Assembly: GCA_905221615.1 (NCBI GenBank)
Contig: CAJNDT010001276.1
Location: 1 to 64,000, forward strand
Direction of reading: 5' to 3'
Length of the DNA: 64,000 bases
DNA from: Symbiodinium sp. CCMP2592
Taxonomy: Eukaryota; Sar; Dinophyceae; Suessiales; Symbiodiniaceae
The position numbers and the translations under genes were made by a program. The notes under the pieces are model-generated. The model was not told the DNA's origin, ran no database searches, and saw only the letters and a program-made list of their open reading frames with translations. Below, piece after piece: positions 24,643 through 36,430 of this stretch. Positions within the stretch are counted from its first letter, which is position 1, and every line of letters starts with the position of its first letter.

Positions 24643-24990
24643 TCAGTTATGCGTGATCTCTATGGGATGATGCGATGCCTCGGTTTTCTTTGAGTCAGAG
24701 GATGATGCAGACGCAGCAGCCTCCGAAGCGGATGTCTCGCTCTGAGACTCAGCTGGCGTGGGCTCGGCTTCGGCTGGGGGTGGTGGCGGGACTGCTGGCG
24801 GTGGCGGTGCTGCTGGCGGTTGAGTTTTGGCAGCTGGTGGGGGCGCAGCGGGTGGGATGGGTGCAGTTGTGGGTGGTGGCGCCGCCGCGGGTGTGGCAGG
24901 AGGAGGTGTAGACACTGGTGCAGGCGGTTTGGCTGCCGGCGCAGCCGTTTCCCCTTTCAGCTCCTTGACCGGCACATGTCTAAAAGTCAT
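24643..24990 (-). CDS. Pro/Ala-rich C-terminal exon
   Basis: Encodes WKCMTFRHVPVKELKGE and then a long Pro/Ala-rich tail (PPPPAVPPPPPAEAEPTPAE), a Ser/Ala stretch and a TGA stop. The frame is open upstream of the first ATG, so this is probably the last exon of a longer gene. Low-complexity tail, no domain recognised. Confidence 0.4.
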   Translation of the reverse strand: MTFRHVPVKELKGETAAPAAKPPAPVSTPPPATPAAAPPPTTAPIPPAAPPPAAKTQPPAAPPPPAVPPPPPAEAEPTPAESQSETSASEAAASASSSDSKKTEASHHPIEITHN

Positions 24991-25840
24991 GCACTTCCAT
25001 TCCAGGCTCCAGGGCTAGCGAGCACCGTCATCTCGGGCTCTAGCATCGGTTTGCGGAGTCGGAGGTGCCTGGTGACGAGCTGTCTGACTACAGCGGGACA
25101 AAGCCACCTAGACAGCAAGTGCAAGACGAAGGCAAGTTGGCAGGAATGCTACCGGAGTCGGGAGGCACCGTGTGGCATGCGTCGATCCGGCCTTTGTGGG
25201 CATCGGGGCGGTTGGCAGTTTTGGAGGCGCCGGAGGCCTCAGTCCGAGATGCAAAATCGGTGACAGAAGTCGCCATGAAAGACCCAGGGCTGTCACAACG
25301 GCGCTGCAGCCTTTGGCATGCTGCTGGATGGTGCGGCGGCTTTTGTAGGAGCGCCAGCACCTCTGCCCGAAATCTGCCAGAAATGTCAGCTGAAAGGCCA
25401 CCATTCATCATCATTCTACACATGAGATGCAGGCCATGACGCAGTAATTGGGGCAGGAGCAGTCTTCGGGGTGCCGAGCCGGCTGCTTATGCTTCCGTAG
25501 GTTTTTATCTTTCTTCCGGACACCCCGGCAGCTAACTGGCATAAGTCAACACGAGGCAAACAAACATGTTCAACCCGAGGAGAACACTTCATGCCTCGCC
25601 AGGACGTTGCGAAGTATGCGGTGCATCGACTACTCCGCCAAGTGCCAGGCTCTTCTCCAACTGGAAATACATCTCTGCGACCGACCTTTGCTGCGCATTA
25701 CTTCGTCTCAGCTGCAGAGACAGCCGAAAAGGGCTCCAAGCATCTTCGTTGTGGTTGACCGCTTCCGAAGCTTCTTCCATGCCCAGCGCGCTGCGAGGGC
25801 CAGCCCGGCCTGGTTCATGAGAGGCAACCAGACAAACTCT

Positions 25841-25892
25841 CCTCCTCCTCCTCCTCCTCCTCCTCCTCCTCCTCCTCTACATATACTATACC

Positions 25893-25927
<35 letters not shown>

Positions 25928-25976
25928 TACTACTACTACTACTACTACTACTTCGACTACGACTACGACTACTGCG

Positions 25977-26007
<31 letters not shown>

Positions 26008-26072
26008 CTACTGCTCCTGCTCCTGCTCCTGCTCCTGCTACTGCTACTACTTCTTCTTCTACTACTACTACC

Positions 26073-26148
<76 letters not shown>

Positions 26149-26149
26149 A
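25841..26149. repeat. Compound trinucleotide microsatellite (CTC, GAC, TAC)
   Basis: A run of about ten CTC, about twelve ACG/GAC, then long TAC/CTA/TTC-type triplets broken by a few changes. It gives open frames in several phases (poly-Tyr/Asp on plus; poly-Ser, poly-Val or poly-Arg on minus). These are repeat artefacts unless transcripts show otherwise. Confidence 0.85.
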
Positions 26150-26159
26150 CGCCAATACC

Positions 26160-26500
26160 TTTACCAACTCTGACGCTTCCTGACAGTATGTGGAGACGGA
26201 AAGAGTTTTGAGTTTTGAGGACGAGGCCAGAAAGGCAAGAGTGGCCCAAGTTGCCGGTCTCGCCCAAACTGGCGGAGGCGGCGGCGGTGCCTCGCCGGAA
26301 GAAGCTTCACCAACCAAGATGCGGTCTTTTTGCTGACGGGTACTTGCACGCTGGGGCATGTAGAGCGCTCGTTTGTCGGGAAGGTTGGGTGGCGCTCGAA
26401 GCTTTTGGATAAAATCGGGGTACCGGCTGTAATTGCAGGGTGTAGTCTTCCAGCGAAGGAGCCGCTCAGGAATCTTGAAAACAACTAGTGCAGGTTGAAG
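26160..26500 (-). CDS. Possible exon next to the trinucleotide tract
   Basis: The minus strand encodes PNLPDKRALYMPQRASTRQQ and a Pro-rich piece, then enters the triplet repeat. Composition is protein-like but nothing is recognised. Confidence 0.2.
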
Positions 26501-26549
26501 TGAAGGTCGCAATTGGCAATTTCTGGGTGCGGAGACAAGACAAGCAAGC

Positions 26550-27900
26550 GCACTCCAAACAGTTAAACAAAACCTTGAGGCGGGGTCATGCTGGGCGATG
26601 TCGGGTTGAAGATGTGAATGAGACAGCGTGCCTTGCTGAAAAAAGCGCGGCGTGCAATGCGGGGCTGAGGGGTCCTTGCCACAGTTTCACTCTCTTTTCC
26701 AATCTGACCCTGGCTCTGCTTGCACGAAGCTGCTTCATACGCATCTGGAAAAGAGCACTTCTGAGAGATCAGCAGCCGCAAGGGATGCACCTGAGCGCTG
26801 AATACCAGAGACCTTGCGAATCCTTCTGCGACGGGTCAGATAAGTACCACCTTGAATGTACTCTCGCGCATCTTGCGACCCCATCCAGACTCCGAAGAGC
26901 AACTTCCGCCCAGTCATGAACAGGTGGCACGACTCTGGAGCCTGTTGACTCGATAAGTCGGACGCAGACCGTGACAAGAAGTTTGAAAAGGCGGAGATGG
27001 GTGTATATCATCGGTGTAGTTCGTTCAAGATTTGTGCTTTCATCGCTTCGTTGCGCACACTTGGCTCGCTGTGAGTTCTGATTCCGTCGCCATGAAGGTT
27101 CTTGATCAGTAGACCCCGAGGAACGAGCTTGACCAGGGCTTCGTCGCAACGACGGGCAGCCCAGAGGTGTCACCTTTCGCTTTCTGTAACCACATGCTTC
27201 CGGCTGCATACTGCTGAGCGGAACAGCATCTAGACATGCTCATCGAGTCTCCAGCCTGCATCGCTTGTACGGGCGTCATCATCGCTGCAGTTGAGTGTTT
27301 TGGTACAGACAGTACACAACAGTGTTGTGGTGCTCTGCTGTACACTGCACATATTGTTCTGCGTTACCGAGATAAGCAGTACCATCACAAGACCAGAAGA
27401 CCCTCCATGAAGTCGAAAGGCTTCTTGGGCTGCCAGGCAGTCGTGAAGATGGCTCTGGTTGCAAGGTAGAAGTGGCTATCCACTCGCCCCGGATTGCAAC
27501 GCCCCTATGTACCTAACGTCACTCCGGCATTGAAATGGCCGTTGTATGCGGACAGTTTGCACATGCTAAGGGCAGGACAGCTCAATGTCCACAGATGCCG
27601 GTGCAACAAAGCTTGCTTGGCACTCGCTCAAAGTCAATTTTCCCGTCCACACCGCGTGTCGGAGGCCTTACGGGTCTGGCTGCAGCCAGAGTGTGCGCAC
27701 CATGCCAGGGTAACTTACCCCGATGGCTAGTCGTCTGTGGCGCCCTGCACAGATACGAGTCGAAACAAGACTGATGACTTTTCACTTGCCTCCCTACCCT
27801 CAGCCCTCAGCACCGGACGTAACCGGGAGCAAACTCGGATGCTTTCGTGAAGCCCAAGGCACGCTCCTCCTCCAGCCTTGGGCGAATTCGACCCTGCTCT
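26550..27900. other. Nothing recognised
   Basis: No domain, repeat or RNA gene was seen on either strand; open frames are short and overlap. Confidence 0.3.
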
Positions 27901-28034
27901 TACTGAGAGATTTGGCGCTTTGAGTACGTTTGCACACCTTGCGTCTTGCGTCGGCCGGAAGGTCTCAGTCCTGAACGTATCGCAGAATGCCCTGTCAGCA
28001 GCAGCCTGGTGAATAGGCAGAGCAGCACGACGTT

Positions 28035-31000
28035 TCAGGATGGGCGCACGAACTTGAACGTGAAGCTCACAACATTCGCCCCGGCCTGCTTTGCGACTTC
28101 TAGTTCTTCTTCATCATTGCGCTTGAACATGCACATCCAGCAGAAAGCTGCAAACAGGGCTCTCACTCGGAGTCTCTCGCACATGAGCCCTGTACCATGA
28201 GTAAGAGACTGTAGCGGCAAGCCATGCAGTCTATTGTGTTTCACCGACATCCCAAGGCCTGTGATAATCATGCAGAAGTCTATGATGCAAGCTGCAAAGA
28301 AGGTCCATCCGAACCTGTAGCGGTCCGAAAGGTGGGCTGGTTCATCTCTTTCTGCAGTTGTCTGAAAAGCAGCCCAGAAGCTGGAAGTCACGTGTCTCGC
28401 TGTACCTTTCACTTCAGAACGTGCACACGAACAAACCCGCGTCTAGTTATCGCAGTGAGATTCTGCTTCTGTCTGATATGATCCAAATTCCCGTTGGCAG
28501 GATGAGTCGTCCAAAAAGCCTTCGCTTCGGACGTGAACGGCTTCTCTGCACGGGCGCATCGATTGTGGAACTTACTTGTGCTAGTGATTGAAGCCACGCC
28601 CCATGTGTGCAAGGCAGCGTCGCTTCTATGAAAGCTCAGTGGAAAAGAGGCGATGAGGAAGGTGCTGGTGGCATATTGTCTCTTCTTGCGATTTCAAAGA
28701 GAAGCGCCCAGAGCGCCCTTCCGCGCGCCTTCGAGTTTCGGCCCTTGTCTCCCCTCCTGCGCCTCTAAAGGCAACACCGCTTTGGGCTCGCGGGGGGGGG
28801 GGGGGGGATTGGGCTCGGGGCCCTGGCCCTCCCCTTGCTGGGGTTGCGGAAGCTGTGAGCGTGCATTGCTCCCCTACGGCCACAACGACAAGACCATCTC
28901 CTCAGTGAGTGGTTGACTCGACTTGGAAAACCTTCATATAAATTACCGCTGAAAGTTGTGCACTGCATGCCGATGGCACGGCTCTTCCTCATCGACAAAA
29001 TGCTTCCGAGAACCGCACGAAAGCCCCGGAGCGAGTTGCCCGACCTCGACAAAGCAGGACAACGATGCCCAAGGCTTCGCGGGAAGTGGATAGCACCGTT
29101 TCTGTCCCTCGTCGGGTCTGGATTCCTGAACCTCATCGGCCTATCTCAGTGCATGAGGGGCCATCCGCCACATGCCCCACGTCTGAACAGTTGCCAAAGC
29201 CGAGATTCATGCGTCATAATCTCTACTACTCACTGGTCTGGTAGCTGAGCACTGCACCGTCGCCGCCCAAGACTTGGTAAACACATGATGTGACTGTGTC
29301 AACACAACATGCCAACGCAAAGCCATCGTTCGTCAGGCATCTGATGCTTCCAATTCGTATTCGCTCTTGTAGAAACTTCTCAGCATTTCTAAGCGCGGCG
29401 CTGTTGGGATCTCTCCCAGATCTGGCATCAAGAGTGCCCAGGCGACAATGCCGCCTGTCCTCAGCCAGGAGGTTCTGTCAGCTACGGACTTTTTTCAACA
29501 TTTCTGCGTTGCTTCTGGATACCCGGACAATTTCTGAGCAGATATCCCGAAGAAAATGGCCTGATGCGAGGCCGACGAGCACGACAGAACGGACGACGAC
29601 GACGACGGCGACACCCATTCTTACAACTGCACCCGGTTGCATAGTCTTTCTGACACAAGTTTTGCTGCGATTGTTGAACACTCCCGCATTCGCGATCAGG
29701 CAGTTGTGGTGGTAACCGTTGCAGCCGCCGATGCAGTGGTGGTGCTGTGCAGCAGAATCACGATGATTCGGGTGCTGATGATGGTGCCAGTCGTGAAGGC
29801 TGAAGGCTTAGAAGCAATAATGTAGTCGTGAATGAAGCAAGATGATGGTGAGCTAACTTTCATTCTGTATCACTGTATCACTATTGTTATTCACAGCACG
29901 CCCTTCATTGCTGTTGGAATTCATCTGTATTGCCATCGCGATGTTGGTGAGGACGATGTTGCGGCCGATGGTGGTGCTGGTGGTGGTTACGGAAAATATG
30001 ATGATAACGACGAATACGAGGAACCTACGAAGAAGCTGACAAGACGACGAGGACGATGATAATAATAGTCAGTGGCAATGATGAGGAAGCGCAGAAAGAG
30101 CGGGAGGAGGAGGACACTCCCGGCAACAAAAACCAAGCCATGGTTTCCCAAGCTGTAGGGCGCCCGGCGCAAATGCCGGACCCAAAAGGGTGAGTGTCCC
30201 CGTCCATGCACGGAGTGAGGAATCTGCCAGCGCTTTTGAGTAAGAGAACCTTGGACAAGCGCTTGGGTCCTCACCGTCCTAGTGGCATGGGGCGGGAACA
30301 TCGGGCCGCATTCAATATGACGGAACCAGGCTGCGGACAAGCAGAATGCGGCGCCCAAGTTGGAGAGCACGGCCAAGGAGATCAACCCGAAGAGCGGGAA
30401 GCTGCGCAGCTGTTCAAGCTTTAATGCAAAAACAGCATGCTCAAAATGAAGGAAGCTCCTCGTGTGGCAGACAGTTCAGGAATCTATCGGCCAAGCAAGA
30501 TGTGAAAGAAACTGATGCAGCGCGTAGGCTTACTCTTTGACAGATCTGAGGTCAGTCTCCGCACATGTACTTAACGATTCCGGATTCCACACGCGGTGCT
30601 AAGGCACGATCGGGGCGCCTTGCCATGTATGTCCGTGACATCACGTCGCAGGCCGATGGGTTCAGCACACAGGCATTGCCCTGTCCAAGTCCAGATTGGA
30701 GCACGAAATGAGGTCGTTCTGAAGGTTGAAATGCTGAATGCAAGACTGGGGTCATGAGCTCCTGACTCAGACTTAGGAATACTTCGTGGCTTGAGGTGAC
30801 AATCACATGAAGTTGAGGAGGACCTGCTCTTAGTAATATCTTTCCTGAGACAGGCTCTGCGAGTAGCAGCAGTAATGGTAGTAGCAGCAGCAGTAGCAGT
30901 AGTAAGGAGGAGGAGTAGAAGTAGTAGTAGAAGAAGTATCAGCAAGGGTGAAAGAAGAGAATAGTCTTTGGCCTTTCTTCGCAGTTTGTCTCGATGGCCC

Positions 31001-31322
31001 CGGTGGCTTTCATCACTCTCTTGCTTTGCGACTGTCGAAGGCTGCAATGAACCTGGCAACGTGCCCTGCCTGGGACGTCTGAAGGTCAAAGACGCCGTCC
31101 CACTTCATGATTTTCTGGCATGCAGGGCAGACTGCGAGATGGGTCTACGTTGTCTACATGGCAAAGAAAAAACTGGCACGAAGTGAGCACCCAGTGACAT
31201 AAACGCGAAGCATGCGGATGCACCCGGCAGGCTACTCTCTCCAAGACGAAGGACTTGTCGCAGGAGACGTCAATCTGCCAGTCCGGTCGCAGAGGGTGCG
31301 GGTGTTCGGCAGTCTCAGCCAT
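28035..31322 (-). CDS. Candidate multi-pass membrane protein (multi-exon)
   Basis: The first exon starts at the ATG at 31322 (MAETAEHPHPLRPDWQIDV) and ends near 31234. A second exon near 31143-31010 encodes THLAVCPACQKIMKWDGVFD, with a Cys-x-x-Cys that could bind zinc. Further exons carry hydrophobic segments: FPLFGLISLAVLSNLGAAFC near 30390, VFVAGSVLLLPLFLRFLIIA near 30130, FGWTFFAACIIDFCMIITGL near 28300 and ALFAAFCWMCMFKRNDEEEL near 28120. That they all belong to one gene is inference. The start is only 32 nt after the stop of the upstream gene. Confidence 0.4.
28789..28807. repeat. Poly(G) run
   Basis: About 18 consecutive G on the plus strand. It breaks reading frames around it and could be an assembly or slippage hot spot. 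Confidence 0.8.
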
Positions 31323-31354
31323 TTTTCGGGAAACGCCCGCTAGACTAGACTAGA
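31323..31354 (-). other. 32-nt intergenic spacer
   Basis: Between the TAG of the upstream gene (31357-31355) and the ATG at 31322. It consists of three tctag repeats and cgggcgtttcccgaaaa. It contains AG dinucleotides that could serve as a trans-splice acceptor near 31338 but leaves no room for a usual promoter or poly(A) region. Confidence 0.55.
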
Positions 31355-31523
31355 CTACTGCTGCTGCACTTCGGAATCGGAATCGGGCGCCTCGATCTTG
31401 AAGAGCGATGTTTTCATGCTCACCAGGCCGATACCTGATCCCGCGAGTACAAACGGAATGGAAGGGCAGCGAAGAGCTCGGAAGAGAGAGAGAGAGAGAG
31501 AGACAAACAGAGACGGAGAGAGG

Positions 31524-31561
<38 letters not shown>

Positions 31562-33385
31562 TGGCAGCAGCAGTTGAACAAAACGGACTCCCGAAATGTT
31601 TCATGGTTCTTCCGAGGACACTTTGATCTCATCTGAACTTGGGGGCAGGCCCAAGCCGGTGAATTCCTTGACACCTTGAGGCAACACAGTGCCAGGTGTC
31701 GGATAGCCAGTCCGGGAATGCTCTGTCCATGTGCTACTACAAGCCGATGCTTCCCCGGGCGACTGGCCCCACGATGGTCCGACCATGGTGAGACCCTAGG
31801 CAACACTGCAAGCTACTTCGCATCTTCCCGAACAGCCCTTTCATTTCTCGGGCATCCTCCAGCCGAGGACCAAGCAAGCAGGATACCGAGGCCAATCAAA
31901 GCGGCGGACCTGTTCTGGACTGTCTCACGGTCTCATGATGCCACAGCGACAACACATTGACATGGCCCACAAGCGGTACTGGCCAAGAAGCATGAACATC
32001 AAGAAATTCTCCTTATCCGACTTGGCCTGCTTCCTTAGCAAGATCCCAGAGCCCAGCCAGGTAAAAACCAGTAAAAAATGCACCAGATAATCTTAAAGCA
32101 CCATGCTTGCGTAGGCTGATTTCTACGAGTTAAGTACAACATATCAAGGCCGAGAAACGTCTGAGCCTCGCGGACCCTCTCAAGGCGCTGACCTGAGGCA
32201 GCTAAGCCCTGGCGTCGATTTAAACAGACAAGCAGGCAAGCATTGCACGGATCTTTGCTTGACATTTCGGAAAGCCCGAGTCCGCAGCGCTTCTCTTGTT
32301 CCTTCTGCAACTTCTTTTGTTGCTTGGCATACTGTGGATCTTGTGCCACGGCCTGCATGCAACGTAACTATCGTTCACCTCAAGAAGTTAATCAACATCT
32401 CACCCCAGAATGTAGCTAGAACCCCATCCGAACCGACAAGAGTCCTTTACTGATCGCAGAATAGCTTCCTGGTATTACTCGCATACGATGTGGGTGGAGA
32501 AACACGGCTCCTACCGCGAGAAGGGGCACCCACATCTTTGCGTGGCGGGGGTTGGCGGGGTTTGTCTCAAGATGAAACGGCACTGACTAGGCTAAGTTGG
32601 TCGAGCTTCATTGATTCATCAGGTCGGGTATTGCTAACAATTGCCTCTCTGGATTTCTGAAGCACTGTTAGGAGTGAATTGCGGGAAGAGCAGGCCTGGC
32701 CGCCATATCCTTGCCTCGTTGCAGAGTGGATGCCGCACACCATGTGACAGAAGGCGACCGATCCGTTCCGTGCCCGCATCAGCAGAAGGAAGGACCCATT
32801 CGATTTCAGCGCTGCTCTGAGGTTTGGGCGCTGCATATGACATCGCGGCCTGCTGGTCGCCATATCCTTGCCTCAATGCAGAATGGATGCTATCCATCTT
32901 GGCAGGGAAGGCCACTGATGTGTTGTGTGCCTGTGCGACCAGAAGGAGCTCTTCGATTTCAGCACTGCTCTAAGGTTCGGGCGCTGCATATGACATCGCG
33001 GCCTGCTGGTCACCGTATCCTTGCCTCAATGCACGGAGCGGATGCCATACATCAGATGCGGGAGGGCGACTGATCCGTCCCTCGCACACGAAAAAGCTAA
33101 GCAGAAGGAGCCATGTGATTTCAGCCTAACTCCAAGATGCAGGCGCTGCATATGGCATGGCTGCCGGCTGGTATCCTTGCTGCCTGGGCCGCTAAAATAC
33201 GGGACAAGGCATGCGTTGTGAAAGCCAGCGGTTTTCTCCCCAAGCACAGGATAAGGACCCGAGCAGAAGTGGCTGCTGGAAAGCTTGCCTCAACTCGGAG
33301 ACTGCAGTGACGCTCCGACCAACCTCTCTCTCGCGTCTGTCTGGGGCTTATGCTGTGCCATTGGGTCTGCGTAGGGGGCAGCCAT
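31355..33385 (-). CDS. Tyr/Pro/Ala/Gln-rich protein with duplicated exons
   Basis: The probable start is the ATG at 33385 (MAAPYADPMAQHKPQ), just after a TTTCAG acceptor-like site. Inner exons repeat a theme: QGYQPAAMPYAAPAS near 33170, RQGYGDQQAAMSYAAPEP near 33010, RQGYGDQQAAMSYAAPKP near 32870 and a shorter form near 32715. Later exons encode GYPTPGTVLPQGVKEFTGLG near 31700, and the last one ends KTSLFKIEAPDSDSEVQQQ with TAG at 31357-31355. Such Gln/Tyr/Pro-rich sequence is usually disordered and is common in RNA-binding proteins, but no RNA-binding domain was found. One duplicated copy (near 33010) meets a stop right after its repeat, so some copies may be dead or spliced earlier. Confidence 0.45.
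31481..31557. repeat. (GA)n microsatellite
   Basis: A GA-rich tract broken by caaacagagacgg, inside the minus-strand gene ending at 31355, probably in an intron. A similar short (GA)n lies at about 17906-17922. Confidence 0.8.
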
Positions 33386-33934
33386 GTTGAAGAGAATTGC
33401 TGAAAGCAAAGCGGCAAGACCTGGTCAGAACACACGCCTGTGCTCAGCCTATTCTGACTCCTGTATCCATCATAGTGCTCTCGGCAGCTAAGTGAGCACA
33501 GGTGGGCAGGAAGACTTGCCTGAAGTAGAACGTGTGAACCGCAGGCTCACAATACAGATGGAATGGCTGAGATCCACCCGGCAGCGGCAAGCACATGTCA
33601 CAGGCACTTCAGCCTAAGCTTTGCGCGCAGCACGATCGCTCTTTCTTCAACCCACTATACACATGTAGAAGTACAAAATGCAGTATTCCGAAGTACCTGT
33701 TTGTATCATATGTTCGGATTGTGGTTTAGCAAGCATCAAACTGCACCCCAACCCCCGAGAAATGCGAAATTCAGCCGAGCATTGAACTAGTCGGACTCTC
33801 GTCGGCGCGTGTGCTTTCTTGCTGGAGGTCCGCGCGGAACAATCAGTGCTAACGATTGGACCAGCGAGTTTGCTAGCGAAATGTATCAAAGAGGCGGGTT
33901 GGACTCTACCTCAACTCATCGGTGGGGCTGGTCG

Positions 33935-34300
33935 AGTTTCAACGTGTGTGTGTGTGTGTTTGCATTTGTACATATTTTCAATCGTATATGTGTGTATTTG
34001 TGTATGTCGCATACATACATGCATGCATGAGGGTATGCATCTTCAGCAGCGAATCAACGGGACGCACATATGCATAGTGTGTAGTGTCTGCGTACGTGTC
34101 GCAGTGCTTTTCGTTTATGTACGTATAAACTTTTGTCTGTCTGCCTGCCTGTGTGTATGTTATTGAAACTTATGTATGTATATGTTTTGGTATATGTGTA
34201 TGTGCATGTACGTAGCTATGCAATTAATTAGGCTTGTGCGTACGTGTGTGCATGCGTGCAAGGTGGCACAACTTGCACAAACATGTGTGTCCACGGCCAT
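33935..34300. repeat. GT-rich low-complexity stretch
   Basis: Interrupted GT and TATG repeats over about 350 nt, between the PUB-domain gene (stop at 34809) and the gene starting at 33385. No coding signal. Confidence 0.6.
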
Positions 34301-34808
34301 GCATTCTGTCCATAATATGCACAACGTGTACATGACATGCTTGTGCCTGTATGAGGTCACAGTGTCTCTGACAGTTGCTTTCTTGAGTGGTGCATGTGTG
34401 TCAGCGTCTGTGGGTGTGTGTCTATGTTTTTGAAGCAGCAGCTCGATACAGGTTTTAGATCAGGTGCGGACATATGTCTAGTCCGCGACATGACACATTT
34501 TGGAGTTGCCAAGAGGTGGCGCCTTTTGAAGCAGTGTGTTGGTGTCCGTGCCAAGAGGTGGGGGCTTTTGAAGCAGAGTCCCGCTATCCGGGTTGTGATT
34601 TCGTGCAGCGTTTCCAGAAGAATAGAGTCCACTCCATCCCAGGAGATGCTTCATGAGCGTCTCGCAATTTCACCACTGGTGCACTTAACGAAGTAGACTG
34701 GGGCAGATATTAGCGGAAAAGGCTCTCAAAAGGTCGACCGGAGAACGGCAGCATTCCAGACCCGGACAACTCCTGGGGCGGCGCTTTTCTGCGGAAAGCG
34801 CACACTCG

Positions 34809-36430
34809 TCAACCTCCGCTTTGCGGCTCTTCGGATGCGCCAGAATCAGCTGGTGCCGCTACCTCGTGTGTCGACTCCGCTGGGTGAGCCATCGGCACCT
34901 CCGCCGGGTGGGCAGCATGTGCCTCTGCCGGATGTGCTGCTTGAGCAGCAAGAGGATTCTGGGATTCTGCTGGGTGCGCTGCTTGTGGGGCTTCTGCTGG
35001 ATGGGCCGCTGGCTGTGGCTGTGCAGGTGGCTGTGACATACCTTCGGCAGGGTGTGCTGCTGTCACGACCTCATGTGATGACACAGGCACATTCATCAAA
35101 TCCAATGTCGCCGTTGCATGCTCCACTGCAGTCTTGCCATGCACTTGCTGCACCACGAGTCGACATCTGAAAAACCCTCATAAGGCCACATCACATGAGC
35201 AGGTTGGCGAGAGTGAGGGATTACACACAAGAGGCGATGTATCCATTCCAGCGACACTTCTGGGAAGTCAAACTCGGAACAACGAGTCGCTCCAAGAGCA
35301 AGCACGACCTGTCTTTGCGATCTACGAGCCACCAATGCTTAAACTCTTGTGCTTTATCATGCTCAAAGAGGAACGATCCGGTGAAAAAAAACATCTTCCC
35401 TTTTGCCCAGATAGCAGTATTCGAAAGACAAGGCTGCAACATGCTCAAGCAGCCCGAATCAACTGAGACCTCGACGGCAGCTGCTTGGGCTGGATGAGCA
35501 ATGGGTAAGTGCATATGCTGCTGTTGCATGGGAGGACCCGTGAGGAGAGGTGGGGTTGGATTTGGAAGATGCGGAGCCGCGGGAGCCGAAGGGCCTGGAG
35601 CCTCTGCGGGATGTGCGATGGCAGGAGGTAAGGTTTCTGCAGGGTGGGCCGGTTGCGCCGGTTGCGGCCCAGGCAATCCGCCAGAACTCCCCGCGGAGGT
35701 TACCGCTTGTGCAGCCGGTGCTTCCTCGCTTTGGATGTCTCGGGCTTGGCTCGCCCATTGCGCCGCCGCGGAAGGCCGCGCGCTCGCCCAGGGCCTCGCA
35801 GCCGTTACCGCTTGCGCAGGCGCTTGTGCCACCGCCGGCGCCACAGGCGGTGAGGCTGACGTTCCGGCAGCAGCAGCGGCACCTGCCGCGGCGGCGGAAG
35901 GCGCCGGAGCCTCTCCTTGCGAGGCCACTGCACCTCGCGGCTCCTCGGCCCCTGGCACCGCATTCGTCGCTCTGGAAGCCCAGGTCTGGTCCAAGTTCCT
36001 TTGGGCGTCTTGGACGAGTTCCAAGGTGCGTTGGGCATCCTCCGTGTTCGATTCCGCCTGCTGGTCACCAAACACGAAGTTGGGATGCTGAAAACTAAAG
36101 CCTGCCAGTTGGAGCAGCTTTGCCGCAGCACTGTTGTTCCGGAAGATCTCGCTGAATCGAGAGCTGGAAGTGTTCACTTTCCGGTTCTTCTCAGAGCTGG
36201 GATCTTTCAGCAAGTTCAGGAGGACCATCGCAAGAGTGCTGAGTGACTTGGCAGCCTCCGCCTTGCTGTTGCTTTCCTGAGGAGATGCAGAGAACGGCAC
36301 GCAAGGCACGCAGAATTTTAGGGGGGGAACCTCCCGGCGAGTCAGCCAGGGTGCTGCCACCAGCTGCTGCAAACAGCCATTCGTGGCATCAAAGAAGTCG
36401 CGAACGGAGCGTGGCTGACGAGGTGCCGGT
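34809..36430 (-). CDS. PUB-domain protein with His-Pro-Ala-Glu repeats (multi-exon)
   Basis: A PUB (PUG) domain is read from 36270 to 36080: SLSTLAMVLLNLLKDPSSEK, then NRKVNTSSSRFSEIF and AAAKLLQLAGF. PUB domains bind the AAA ATPase p97/VCP tail and occur in N-glycanase and UBX proteins. The upstream exon (FFDATNGCLQQLVAAPWLTR) ends at 36331 and joins in phase 0 over a short 54-nt GT-AG intron (36277-36330). Downstream the protein is Ala/Pro/Gln-rich with repeats of AHPAE. A last exon from about 35147 to the TGA at 34809 continues the same AHPAE repeats, with candidate donor GAG|GTCTCAG near 35480 and acceptor GTGCAG near 35150. The start codon is not located. Confidence 0.6.

Noticed and set aside
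24643-24990. Plus-strand Gly/Val-rich frames
   Set aside because: They are the antisense of the Pro/Ala-rich exon.
25886-26512. Poly-Val, poly-Ser and poly-Arg frames on the minus strand
   Set aside because: Products of the trinucleotide microsatellite.
35501-36091. A plus-strand Ala/Gly/Cys-rich frame of 196 residues
   Set aside because: Antisense of the PUB gene's Ala/Pro region; high GC makes both strands open.
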